From CALBPI01 sp038529355 (lineage in GTDB: Bacteria > Pseudomonadota > Gammaproteobacteria > Steroidobacterales > Woeseiaceae), in contig JBCBDU010000005.1 of NCBI GenBank assembly GCA_038529355.1, forward strand, positions 61,427-125,426: 64,000 nt of DNA, in the 5' to 3' direction. Positions 35,626 to 43,863 of this stretch are shown here, piece by piece. A program made the translations under genes and the position numbers. The number at the start of each line of letters is the position of its first letter. Positions within the stretch are counted from its first letter, which is position 1. The notes below the pieces were generated by a model. The model saw only the letters and a program-made list of their open reading frames with translations. It made no database searches and was not told where the DNA came from.

Positions 35626-36624
35626 ATGGCTCGATGGCTTTACGCCGTCTGGTATCAGCAGGCTCGTGGTGGCTTTGTGTTGTGGCCACTGGAAGCGCTG
35701 TTCCGCACGGGCGTGTTGCTACGTCGCTGGTTGTTCCGCATCGGTGCACTCAAGTCCTATGCGGTGGACGCACGTGTCGTTGTGGTAGGCAATATTGCCG
35801 TTGGCGGCGCGGGTAAGTCGCCGCTAACCGGTTGGCTTGCAACGCAGCTCGCGGCGCAAGGTGCGACGGTAGCGATTGTCAGCCGTGGTTATGGCGGTAG
35901 CGCGCGCGGCGCACCGTTACGCGTGAGCTCGGATACAGACGCAGCCTTGTGTGGTGATGAGGCAAAGATGCTCGCGCAGGCGACCGGCTTGCCGATGTAT
36001 GTCGCGCGCGACCGTGTGGCTGCCTGCGTACGGGCGAGTCTAGACGGCGCGCAGTTGATCGTGTGTGATGACGGTTTGCAGCACTACCGGCTGCGACGCG
36101 ACGTCGAAATTGCTGTGGTCGATGCCGAGCGCCGTCACGGCAACGGGCATTGCCTGCCGGCAGGACCATTGCGAGAGCCTGTGTCACGTCTGCATCATGT
36201 TGACCTGGTGGTATTCAATGGGTCGCAAGACGACGCGCCGAGTTTTGTATTGCAAACCTCTCATGCCATCAACGTGGTTACCGGCGAACAGCAACCACTG
36301 GCATTTTTTGCCGATGCGCCGGTGCGCGCGTTGGCTGGCATCGCGCATCCGCAGCGGTTTTTCGATGCGCTGCGTGCGCACGGTTTGTCGGTTGAGCAAA
36401 TCGATCTAGCCGATCATGGTTCGGCAACGGCTGCGCAACGGCATCCGCACGACGCTGAGCAGGTCGTGTTAATGACGGACAAGGATGTCGTGAAGTACGA
36501 TGACCTGACTGCACGCCACTGGCGCGTGCCGGCGCAGGTAGTGATGGACGCCGACGCGGCAACACAATTGCTCACCGTTGCCGGCGGTGTACCGATTGAT
36601 GGCGGAGAGCGTTGCAATGACTGA
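35626..36624 (+). CDS. lpxK: Tetraacyldisaccharide 4'-kinase
   Basis: 332 residues. Membrane-proximal N-terminal helix region (FVLWPLEALFRTGVLLRRWLF) and a P-loop kinase core: VVVVGNIAVGGAGKSPLTGWLA, then SRGYGG, GDEAKMLAQATGLPMYVARDR and IVCDDGLQHYRLRRDVEIAVVDAERRHGNG. It phosphorylates the lipid A precursor. ATG at 35626 is the family start. The TGA lies eight bases inside kdsB. Confidence 0.96.
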   Translation: MARWLYAVWYQQARGGFVLWPLEALFRTGVLLRRWLFRIGALKSYAVDARVVVVGNIAVGGAGKSPLTGWLATQLAAQGATVAIVSRGYGGSARGAPLRVSSDTDAALCGDEAKMLAQATGLPMYVARDRVAACVRASLDGAQLIVCDDGLQHYRLRRDVEIAVVDAERRHGNGHCLPAGPLREPVSRLHHVDLVVFNGSQDDAPSFVLQTSHAINVVTGEQQPLAFFADAPVRALAGIAHPQRFFDALRAHGLSVEQIDLADHGSATAAQRHPHDAEQVVLMTDKDVVKYDDLTARHWRVPAQVVMDADAATQLLTVAGGVPIDGGERCND

Positions 36625-37378
36625 TACACACATCGTGATACCGGCGCGCATGGCGTCCACTCGTTTACCGGGCAAACCATTACTCGACATCGGCGGCAAG
36701 CCGATGATCCAACATGTTTGGGAACGTGCGCGTGAGTCAGCGGTCGGGGATGTGACGATTGCTACGGACGATGTGCGCATCGCGGACGCTGCCGCCGCGT
36801 TTGGGGCAGACTGCATGTTGACGGGCGAAGATCATCGCTCCGGCACCGATCGCATTGCTGAGGTTGCTGCCGCCCGGCAGTGGCGCGACGTCAATATCGT
36901 CAATGTGCAGGGCGATGAACCGTTCATTCCGCCAGCCGCGATTCGTCAAGTTAGCGATCTGCTGCAACATCACTCGCAGGCGCAATTGGCAACACTTGCC
37001 GCACCGCTGCAAGAGGCCGGTGCTTTTGAAGATCCTAACTGTGTCAAGCTAGTCACTGACCAGAACGGCTTTGCGCTTTATTTTAGCCGTGCGCCAATCC
37101 CGTTTCCGCGCGAGCAACCAGCAGCGCAGTCTTCGCAAGCACAGATCGGCGCACGTCGTCACGTGGGTATTTACGGCTATCGACTGGATGCATTGCAACA
37201 GATGGTTGCAGCACCCCCGTGCGCATTAGAGATCGCCGAATCGCTTGAGCAGTTGCGTGCGTTGTGGCTGGGTTTACGGATTGTTGTCGCAGATGCTGTG
37301 TCGACGCCGGCAGCCGGCATCGACACAGCACAAGATCTTGCGAACGCGCGCCGTATCGCTACAGCGAGCGCGCGTTAG
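36617..37378 (+). CDS. kdsB: 3-deoxy-manno-octulosonate cytidylyltransferase
   Basis: 253 residues. Nucleotidyltransferase start HIVIPARMASTRLPGKPLLDIGGKPMIQHVWERA; also ATDDVRIADAAAAFGA, HRSGTDRIAEV, NVQGDEPFIP, HVGIYGYRLDAL and the C-terminal block with EQLRALWLG. It activates KDO with CTP. Its ATG overlaps lpxK by eight bases; the stop overlaps the convergent glutathione peroxidase gene. Confidence 0.97.
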   Translation: MTDTHIVIPARMASTRLPGKPLLDIGGKPMIQHVWERARESAVGDVTIATDDVRIADAAAAFGADCMLTGEDHRSGTDRIAEVAAARQWRDVNIVNVQGDEPFIPPAAIRQVSDLLQHHSQAQLATLAAPLQEAGAFEDPNCVKLVTDQNGFALYFSRAPIPFPREQPAAQSSQAQIGARRHVGIYGYRLDALQQMVAAPPCALEIAESLEQLRALWLGLRIVVADAVSTPAAGIDTAQDLANARRIATASAR

Positions 37379-37932
37379 CTGTCGCTCAGTGCTTTTTTGA
37401 TTGCAGCGGTCAGCGTTTTGTCTTGTGGCTCAATCGCCGGTGCGAACGTCTCAATCAGCGTACCGTCCCGCCCGATCAGATATTTATGAAAATTCCATTT
37501 CGGCGGGGTGCCGGATGCAGCGGCGAGCGCTTTGTAAAACGGATGCGCATCGTCCCCCTTGACGACCGTTTTCTCAAACATCGGGAATTTTACGCCGTAA
37601 GTTAAGCGGCAAAAATCCTTGATGTCTTCTTCGCTGCCTGGCTCCTGCCCGGCAAAATCATTGGAGGGGAAGCCGATCACGACCAGACCCTCGTCACCAT
37701 AGTCGCGGTAGAGTTTTTCGAGCCCGTCATATTGCGGTGTGTAGCCGCATTTGGATGCGGTATTAACCACAAGCACGACTTTGTCCTTGTAGGTCTCACA
37801 CAAATTGACCTTCTCGTCGGACGCAAGGCGGGTGAACTCCTGGTCCAGTAGCGGGTTGTCACAATCGGCTACGGCGGTGCTGGCTGCAAACAGCGCAGCG
37901 ATGACGGTCAGTGGTTTGAGTAGGTTCATCAT
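37375..37932 (-). CDS. Glutathione peroxidase family protein, exported
   Basis: 185 residues with a signal peptide (MNLLKPLTVIAALFAASTAVA). Catalytic tetrad elements: Cys62 in NTASKCGYTPQY (cysteine, not selenocysteine), Gln in FPSNDFAGQEPGS, and Trp/Asn in KWNFHKYLIGRDG. This is the BtuE/GPx4-like monomeric class, which usually uses thioredoxin; the signal points to a periplasmic enzyme that detoxifies peroxides. Two adjacent ATG codons (37932, 37929) could start it. Confidence 0.9.
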   Translation of the reverse strand: MMNLLKPLTVIAALFAASTAVADCDNPLLDQEFTRLASDEKVNLCETYKDKVVLVVNTASKCGYTPQYDGLEKLYRDYGDEGLVVIGFPSNDFAGQEPGSEEDIKDFCRLTYGVKFPMFEKTVVKGDDAHPFYKALAAASGTPPKWNFHKYLIGRDGTLIETFAPAIEPQDKTLTAAIKKALSDS

Positions 37933-37980
37933 AGTTTCCTGTTTCGAAAAGCGGCGATCGCTGCGGTGCTTCCCGCGCGG

Positions 37981-39120
37981 TTATGCTTGGGTAAGGCGCG
38001 CAACCCGATCAAGTTCTGCGATAGCGGTATACAGATGATAACCCGAACTGGCCGGCATGTTCGTTGCGATCAATTGCCAGTCGGCGTCATAGTGATCGTT
38101 CCAGCCGCCCGCATACGCAGTGTCGAGCCAGCGCGACTTCATCTCTTGCGCACACTGTACTGCACGTGCAGCTGCCTGCGAATCACCCAACTCGAACATA
38201 CGCAAATGCGCTTTCAGACATTCGGTTTGCGACCAAAGCCGCATGCTGCTGTCGACAGCTTCATGCGTCACGCTCAGTTTCATTGGCGTGTGAGCCTCGG
38301 CGATATTGGCGTTCAGATAGTGCTGATACAGCTGCGCAGCGAACGGCGACACGGGGCGCGCCGTCAACTCGGCATATCGTCCAAGCAGCCACACCCATTC
38401 GAGACTGTGGCCGGGTTCGAAGGTTGTTTCGAAGCGCGTGCCATCGGGCATAACACGCTCGTGCACGATGTGTTGTTCCTTATCGAAGAACATGCGATCT
38501 ATGAATTCGAATAAGCGATCGATGTGCTCGAGCAACTCAGGGGTCGGTTGTTTTTCGTACACCGCCAGCAAGCTTTCGAACAGATGCATGTGTGGGTTTT
38601 GATGACGATGCTCGGGCCGCGGCAGCATCTCGGCGAACCCGTTGTCGCTGCCAACGCTCATTGTTGTGTCCAAACCGGATAGCAAGCGCGACAATCCTTG
38701 CTCGACGAGTACGTTATCGGCAATGCCATGACAGGTGGCAACAGCCAGTAAACAGAACGCGGTGTCGTACAGATCGGGCGTATCATCGATCATTGTTGTT
38801 GTATGAACGTCTACCGCGCGCCCGGCCACGCCATCATCGCGCAGGCAGGTATCCAGGAACGCGCGCAGGCTTGCGTTCAATGCGTCGACCAACAGCGGTG
38901 CAGCAAAACCAGAATCGTGAGCGAGGGCGAAACTATAAATTTGACGCGCTTGCACACGCACGCGCGCACGCGCTGCGGTGACAGCGTTGCCGTCGAAGTC
39001 GAGCACCTCATAAAATAGACCGGAGCTGAGCCGATCCGTTTGCCACCACAGCGGAAATGAGTGTTCGAGCATCCACTGCTTCAAATCAGTAGCGGCAATC
39101 ATTAAAGGACTGTTCGACAT
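37981..39120 (-). CDS. N-acylglucosamine 2-epimerase (AGE) family sugar isomerase
   Basis: 379 residues of an (alpha/alpha)6 barrel. Family blocks: RVRVQARQIYSFALAH, RPEHRHQNPHMHLFESLLAVYE, TTFEPGHSLEWVWLLGRYAEL, SMRLWSQTECLKAHL and MPASSGYHLYTAIAEL, with the conserved Arg, His and Glu residues of AGE/YihS-like and mannose isomerases. The exact substrate (GlcNAc, mannose, sulfoquinovose and so on) cannot be told. It is five bases downstream of the Nudix gene and so in the same minus-strand operon. Confidence 0.85.
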   Translation of the reverse strand: MSNSPLMIAATDLKQWMLEHSFPLWWQTDRLSSGLFYEVLDFDGNAVTAARARVRVQARQIYSFALAHDSGFAAPLLVDALNASLRAFLDTCLRDDGVAGRAVDVHTTTMIDDTPDLYDTAFCLLAVATCHGIADNVLVEQGLSRLLSGLDTTMSVGSDNGFAEMLPRPEHRHQNPHMHLFESLLAVYEKQPTPELLEHIDRLFEFIDRMFFDKEQHIVHERVMPDGTRFETTFEPGHSLEWVWLLGRYAELTARPVSPFAAQLYQHYLNANIAEAHTPMKLSVTHEAVDSSMRLWSQTECLKAHLRMFELGDSQAAARAVQCAQEMKSRWLDTAYAGGWNDHYDADWQLIATNMPASSGYHLYTAIAELDRVARLTQA

Positions 39121-39125
39121 GCAGG

Positions 39126-39671
39126 TTAACCTTCTGGTACGGCGCAGCCACGCGCAGAAAAATGCAGTAGGGCGGCAATGCTAATCGCGTCGGTAATCTC
39201 GCCATTGCACGCCATTTCAATCGCCTGTGCAACCGGTAGCCGTTGCACCGCAAGCACTTCAGTCTCTTCCGGGCTCGCCGTACCTTCCTGCAGTCCGGTT
39301 GCGTGAAAGATCACGCCGTATTCGTCGGTGATTGAATTGCTGGTGTGCAAACACAATGCTTGTGCCCAGTGCTGCGCAGTCAGACCGGTCTCCTCGGCAA
39401 GCTCCCGTTGCGCGCAATCGAGCGGGTGTTCGTGCTTCGGTGCGCCGCCCATCGGCAGTTCCCAGGAATAAGCGCCCAGTGTGTAACGCTGCTGGCCGAC
39501 CAGCCAAGTGTTTTGATCCTGATCGAGCGGCAAAATCGCAACGGCGGTGTTCTTGAAACGCACATGTCCATATTCGTTGCGACCCCCGCCTGGGTTGATG
39601 ACGCTGTCTTCCTGCACGCGCATCCATGCGTTCTCGTAGACCGTACGTTCGCTCAGTGTTCTCCAGCTCAC
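39126..39671 (-). CDS. Nudix hydrolase, ADP-ribose pyrophosphatase-like
   Basis: 181 residues. Nudix box GGAPKHEHPLDCAQ then RELAEETGL (G-x5-E-x7-R-E-U-x-E-E-x-G-U intact), preceded by the ADP-sugar pyrophosphatase-type strand WLVGQQRYTLGAYSWELPMGG. It likely splits ADP-ribose or a related nucleotide sugar. Start is GTG at 39671, overlapping the stop of a 54-residue gene by four bases. It sits just ahead of the sugar isomerase gene, suggesting a sugar-handling unit; that is inference. Confidence 0.85.
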   Translation of the reverse strand: MSWRTLSERTVYENAWMRVQEDSVINPGGGRNEYGHVRFKNTAVAILPLDQDQNTWLVGQQRYTLGAYSWELPMGGAPKHEHPLDCAQRELAEETGLTAQHWAQALCLHTSNSITDEYGVIFHATGLQEGTASPEETEVLAVQRLPVAQAIEMACNGEITDAISIAALLHFSARGCAVPEG

Positions 39672-39832
39672 GACGCTGTGCCTTTCGGATAAGCTATCGT
39701 GCGACCGGTAATGCGCCGCTGCAGCCGCAGCAACTCATTCATCGCAATCATCTTCGCCGCCGAACGACCGAGCCCTTCTGCGACCAGTGTCGCGGTGCGG
39801 CGACGGATCCATGCTTTTTCGAGTTCACTCAT
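39668..39832 (-). CDS. Small basic protein of 54 residues, unknown
   Basis: Unrecognised small gene, ATG at 39832 to TGA at 39668. It begins MSELEKAWIRRRTATLVAEG and contains SAAKMIAMNELLRLQRRI, strongly basic with an amphipathic helix pattern and no signal peptide or Cys. Support for coding: its stop overlaps the GTG of the Nudix gene by four bases (GTGA), typical of coupling, and codon use is like its neighbours. Against: it is short and has no known homologue I can recall. The divergent phosphatase gene starts only 26 bases away, so one of the two promoters lies inside the other gene. Confidence 0.5.
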   Translation of the reverse strand: MSELEKAWIRRRTATLVAEGLGRSAAKMIAMNELLRLQRRITGRTIAYPKGTAS

Positions 39833-39858
39833 TGACAAAACGATGCCATAGTTCGCGT

Positions 39859-40344
39859 ATGGACGAAACTCAACCACGCAAAGTCGGCGTGCTGTTCGTG
39901 TGTATGGGCAATATCTGTCGATCTCCCACAGCAGAAGCGACGTTCCGACGACACATTGATGCGTACGGCGCGGCCGCGCTTTTCGATATCGATTCCGCCG
40001 GTACGCATGCCTACCATGTCGGGCATGCGCCCGATGATCGGTCGGTTGCCGTAGCGCAAACGCGTGGCGTGTCGATGCAAGGTATGAAAGCGCGGCGTGT
40101 CGAAGAGGCCGACTTCTTTCGCTTCGATTACATTGTCGCGATGGATATCGACAATCTCGGCAAGCTGGAGCGCATGCAGCCTGATGGTGGGCGCGCGCAG
40201 TTGTCGCTGTTGCTTGAACATGATCCGGATGGTCAGGGCAGAGAGGTGCCCGACCCGTACTATGGTGGGCAACGTGGCTTTGAACTGGTATTCGATTGGG
40301 TTGATCAGGCAACCGGCGTGCTGGCGCGCAAACTTGCGGGGTAG
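39859..40344 (+). CDS. Low-molecular-weight protein-tyrosine-phosphatase
   Basis: 161 residues. The P-loop VLFVCMGNICRSPTAEA carries the nucleophile Cys15 and Arg21; the general-acid Asp is in EVPDPYYGG and DNLGKLERMQP precedes it. ATG at 39859 is chosen because family proteins start about ten residues before the P-loop. Such enzymes dephosphorylate protein tyrosines or act in exopolysaccharide control; no BY-kinase is nearby. Followed by a strong terminator. Confidence 0.94.
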   Translation: MDETQPRKVGVLFVCMGNICRSPTAEATFRRHIDAYGAAALFDIDSAGTHAYHVGHAPDDRSVAVAQTRGVSMQGMKARRVEEADFFRFDYIVAMDIDNLGKLERMQPDGGRAQLSLLLEHDPDGQGREVPDPYYGGQRGFELVFDWVDQATGVLARKLAG

Positions 40345-40414
40345 CCTTGCGCGATAGGCAGGATTGTCGGTTAGGCACTGTCATGCTGCGCATCGACGCG
40401 TTTGATCAATAGCC

Positions 40415-40455
40415 AAAAAAAGGGCGAACAACTTGCGTTGTTCGCCCTTTTTCTT
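40415..40455. terminator. Bidirectional rho-independent terminator
   Basis: A perfect 13-base stem AAGGGCGAACAAC/GTTGTTCGCCCTT (40420-40432 and 40437-40449) with loop TTGC, preceded by an A run and followed by a T run. It can end both the phosphatase transcript and the minus-strand rne transcript. Confidence 0.93.
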
Positions 40456-40486
40456 TGCGCAGCTTATCGACGCTAACAGCACGATC

Positions 40487-40534
40487 CCACTGAGGCGGTA
40501 CCGCTACAGCGCAGTAGGGCTAGTGCCTCGGTGG
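40487..40534 (-). promoter_or_regulatory. Structured 3' region of rne mRNA
   Basis: CCACTGAGGC (40487-40496) pairs with GCCTCGGTGG (40525-40534), ten pairs with one G-U; a smaller palindrome GCGGTACCGC sits inside. It lies 28 bases beyond the rne stop on the minus strand, ahead of the shared terminator. Could protect the mRNA end; role is a guess. Confidence 0.35.
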
Positions 40535-40562
40535 CTTGAATTTGATCTCAATAGTCCGGTGG

Positions 40563-43385
40563 CTATTCGCTATCGTCACTCGACCATACGGTGTACTTTT
40601 TGTCCGACGAGGGCTTCGGCGGCGCACTTTCCCACGGCAGCAACTGCGGCCCGTCACCTTTGGGTTTACTGATCGGTTTCGTCGCGTCGAGTGTTGACGG
40701 CTTTTGGGCGGTGTGCGACGTAGCAGTTCCAGTCGTGGTCGCGGCGCTCGCAGCGGCGGGCTTTGGCGCGCGTGGCTGAGCGTTAGCGGATGCTGCCGCT
40801 GCACTCGTGTTATTGCCACCGTCGTTGCCTGCGGCCGGTGCGGGTGATTTCGCCGGTTCGGCGCGTTTGCCTGATGCCGGCTGCGGTGCTGCTTCGCCGT
40901 TCGGTGACGTCGGTTTAGGTGCCTGCTGCGCACTGCGATCATGCGATGGCGCGCGGTCTGAATCGCTGCGGCCGCTTTGCTGCGGCTTGCCACTGTCGCC
41001 AGCGCCGCCGTCATCGCCACTGTTGTTACGATTTGCTTGAGGACGATTGCCGCTGTTGCTCGCAGCGCGCGAATCCTGACCGCCGTCGGGCGTGCGCTCT
41101 GGTTTTTGCTGGCCCGCACCGTCGCGACCGTCTGACGGACGCTGCGCACCATCACCTGCCTGCGTCCTGTTGGCGTTGTCTGACTGACGCGCGCCGTTCT
41201 GGCCTGCGTCGCTCGCACCCGATTGTTGTTGCGAGCCGCTGTTGTTGCCTTGTTGCGCATTGTTCGCGCCTTCGGCATTGCTGGATTTGCGGCGCCGACC
41301 GCGCGAGCGTCGGCGTCGTTTCTTCGGCGCGCCTTCATCATCCGAACTATTAGCACGCTGCTGCTGGTTAACCTGCTCAGGTTTATCACTGTTGCGCGCT
41401 TGCTGTTGCTTGTCATCGCCATCGGCGCGGTTGCGACCACCGCGGCCTTTTGGCTTGTCGTTCTTGTTGGCCGACTGGCCGTCGCGCTGCTGGCCACGCC
41501 CATCTGCGCGCTTCTTGGTATTGCGCGTTTTGTTTTTCGGCTCGTTGCGGCCTCGACTACGGCCTTGCTTGCCGTCCTTCGACTTGCGCTCAGCATTGCG
41601 TTTGGCGCGGCGTTCGGCGTCCTTGCGTTTGCGCTCGTTACGCTCTTTTTCTTTCGCCTTGCGTTCAATCTCTGCCGGATCCGGCTCACCAAACAGCCAG
41701 TACCAGATTCGTACGAAAATGCCCGGGCGCGGGCCGCTGGCAACAGCGGGCGCAGACAATCTGCGTGGCGTCGGCGCCGGCGTTGCGGGTGTGGCAATTT
41801 GCACTGCCGGCTTTTCCGGTTGGATCTTCTCGCCACCCCATTCCGGAATGCCATCGGATTCTTCAGCTTCTGTCATCTGCACGCTGGAGCCGACGTTTTC
41901 CGGCAGCTCAGTCTGGTCGTCGCGAACGCGCCGCAATTCATAGCGTGGAGTTTCAAAAGCCGGGTTGGCGACTAGGATCACTTGCGTCTGGCTGCGTGTT
42001 TCGAGTTTTTGCACCCAGTCGCGTTTTTCGTTCAACAGATACGTGGCGACATCAACCGGCAATTGCGCAATGATCTTTGCGGTGCGCTCTTTGCGCGTTT
42101 CTTCACCGAGCACGCGCAAGATCGCCAACGCTAATGATTCAACAGCGCGGAAGTTGCCCATGCCATCGCAACGCGGGCACGTCTGATGCGTGGATTCGCC
42201 GAGCGACGGGCTCAGACGTTGGCGCGACATCTCCAGCAAGCCGAAGCGCGAGATCTTGCCAATCTGAATGCGCGCGCGATCGGCCTTGACCGCGGCGCGT
42301 AACCGGTTTTCGACCTCACGCTGATTGCGTGAAGCGTTCATATCAATAAAGTCGATGACAACGAGGCCACCCAGGTCGCGCAGACGCAACTGGCGTGCGA
42401 TTTCGTCGGCAGCTTCTAGATTGGTATTAAATGCAGTGGTTTCGATATCGGCGCCTTTGGTGGCGCGCGCCGAGTTGATATCGATAGAGATCAGCGCTTC
42501 GGTGATGTCGATAACGATGCTGCCACCCGATGGCAGATGGACGTTGTGCGCATACGCCGTCTCAATTTGCGATTCGATCTGGTAGCGCGTGAACAGCGGC
42601 ACCGGATCCTGATAGCGTTTGAGCTTGTTGGCATTGTGCGGCATGACCGACTCAATGAACTCTTTGGCCTGCTCGTACGGTTTATCGGCGTCAATCAGAA
42701 TCTCGCCGATGTCGTTGTTCAGGTAGTCGCGCAGCGAGCGAATGACGGCGTTGCTCTCCTGATAGATCAGGAACGGTGATTTCTGCTGTACAACGACCTT
42801 CTTGATCGACTCCCAGACGGCGAGCAGGTTGTTCATGTCCCATTCGAGCTCTTCCGGCGTGCGATCCATACCCGCTGTGCGAACGATGATGCTCATGCCG
42901 TCGGGCAGTGCCAGATCCTGTAGCGCTTCGCGGATCTCTTCGCGTTCTTCGCCGGTGATGCGGCGTGACACGCCGCCAGACTTCGGTTTGTTGGGTTTGA
43001 GTACCAGGAACCGGCCTGCGAGGCTGACATAGGTCGTCAGCGCAGCGCCCTTATTGCCGCGCTCCTCTTTTTCGATCTGGACGACGATGTCCTGACCTTC
43101 CTTGAGCACTTCTTTAATCGATGGACGACCTTTGTCGGCCGGTTGCTTGATGAAGTACTCCGGCGAGATGTCCTTGAATGGCAGGAAGCCGTGACGCTCC
43201 GCGCCATAGTCGACAAACGCGGCTTCGAGGCTGGGCTCGATGCGCGTGATTCTACCTTTGTAGATGTTGGCTTTTTTGCGTTCGTGAGACGGGGTCTCGA
43301 TGTTCAGGTCATAAAGGCGCTGGCCATCGACAAGTGCCATGCGCAACTCTTCTTCTTGAGTTGCATTGATGAGCATTCTTTTCAT
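40563..43385 (-). CDS. rne: Ribonuclease E
   Basis: 940 residues. N-terminal catalytic half: KRMLINATQEEELRMALVDGQRLYDLNIE, the S1 domain (KANIYKGRITRIEPSLEAAFVDYGAERHGFL), the 5'-sensor, the DNase-I-like domain with IDINSARATKGADIE and VVIDFIDM, and the zinc link TCPRCDGMGNF near residue 400. The C-terminal half (from about residue 560) is Arg-, Lys-, then Asn-, Gln-, Ser- and Gly-rich and disordered, as expected for the degradosome scaffold, and contains the amphipathic FVRIWYWLFGEPDPAE membrane segment. ATG at 43385 is the family start. It is divergent from rluC as in E. coli. Confidence 0.96.
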   Translation of the reverse strand: MKRMLINATQEEELRMALVDGQRLYDLNIETPSHERKKANIYKGRITRIEPSLEAAFVDYGAERHGFLPFKDISPEYFIKQPADKGRPSIKEVLKEGQDIVVQIEKEERGNKGAALTTYVSLAGRFLVLKPNKPKSGGVSRRITGEEREEIREALQDLALPDGMSIIVRTAGMDRTPEELEWDMNNLLAVWESIKKVVVQQKSPFLIYQESNAVIRSLRDYLNNDIGEILIDADKPYEQAKEFIESVMPHNANKLKRYQDPVPLFTRYQIESQIETAYAHNVHLPSGGSIVIDITEALISIDINSARATKGADIETTAFNTNLEAADEIARQLRLRDLGGLVVIDFIDMNASRNQREVENRLRAAVKADRARIQIGKISRFGLLEMSRQRLSPSLGESTHQTCPRCDGMGNFRAVESLALAILRVLGEETRKERTAKIIAQLPVDVATYLLNEKRDWVQKLETRSQTQVILVANPAFETPRYELRRVRDDQTELPENVGSSVQMTEAEESDGIPEWGGEKIQPEKPAVQIATPATPAPTPRRLSAPAVASGPRPGIFVRIWYWLFGEPDPAEIERKAKEKERNERKRKDAERRAKRNAERKSKDGKQGRSRGRNEPKNKTRNTKKRADGRGQQRDGQSANKNDKPKGRGGRNRADGDDKQQQARNSDKPEQVNQQQRANSSDDEGAPKKRRRRSRGRRRKSSNAEGANNAQQGNNSGSQQQSGASDAGQNGARQSDNANRTQAGDGAQRPSDGRDGAGQQKPERTPDGGQDSRAASNSGNRPQANRNNSGDDGGAGDSGKPQQSGRSDSDRAPSHDRSAQQAPKPTSPNGEAAPQPASGKRAEPAKSPAPAAGNDGGNNTSAAAASANAQPRAPKPAAASAATTTGTATSHTAQKPSTLDATKPISKPKGDGPQLLPWESAPPKPSSDKKYTVWSSDDSE

Positions 43386-43863
43386 TGTTGGTGAAGTTCC
43401 GTGATGTGCACGTCGGCCCACCGAACTGTCTGATGCGGATGGTGCTGACGCCGGTCAGAACCGGCTCAGTAGCGAGAAGTGACGTACACGCAACGGTGCG
43501 CGGCAATGAGTACTGCGCGATGCTGCTGATCCATTCAATGAATAGGTGGATGTATGCCATGTTCCCAGCGCGTGATGCGCTCATTGTGCGTCCGCATCGA
43601 CAGCCGTCACGCAAGCGTGATGGTGGCGTCGTGCCTGGGTGCTGGCAACTGTGAAGCTGCGCAAAGCACCGTGGTGATGTCCCTTGCGGCGCCTGACCGA
43701 AGTCCGACGCTGCGCGAATACGTGTTAACCGGCAGATAGCGTGCCAAGGCATCGCTGGCCGAGGTTAATCGCCCATTGCAAGCGGTGAGTGAGCTTGTCA
43801 GTCGCACCGTTACAACGCGTGTAATATAGCAAGCCGATTCCCCCGCAGCAACGGGATAAGTCA
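43386..43863 (-). promoter_or_regulatory. Long rne leader / rne-rluC divergent region
   Basis: 478 bases without a supported gene, between the divergent rne and rluC genes. In E. coli rne has a leader of several hundred bases with hairpins through which RNase E regulates its own mRNA; the size and place here fit. Hairpin candidates include TCACGC/GCGTGA at 43607-43620 and CCGGTC/AACCGG-type pairing near 43452-43467. Short open frames across it look like shadows. It must also hold the rluC promoter. Confidence 0.5.

Noticed and set aside
38940..38990. Tandem CA/CG-rich run suggesting a simple repeat
   Set aside because: It lies in the sugar isomerase frame and encodes an Arg/Val/Ala stretch that fits the protein.
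40520..41854. Second long open frame (444 codons) within rne on the same strand
   Set aside because: It is the out-of-frame reading of the repetitive Arg/Asn/Gln-rich rne 3' half, giving a very biased Arg/Thr/Ala protein; the RNase E frame explains the region.
43385..43654. Open frame of 89 codons in the rne leader on the plus strand
   Set aside because: Starts within the rne start region, no ribosome site and no family likeness; the region is better read as a leader.
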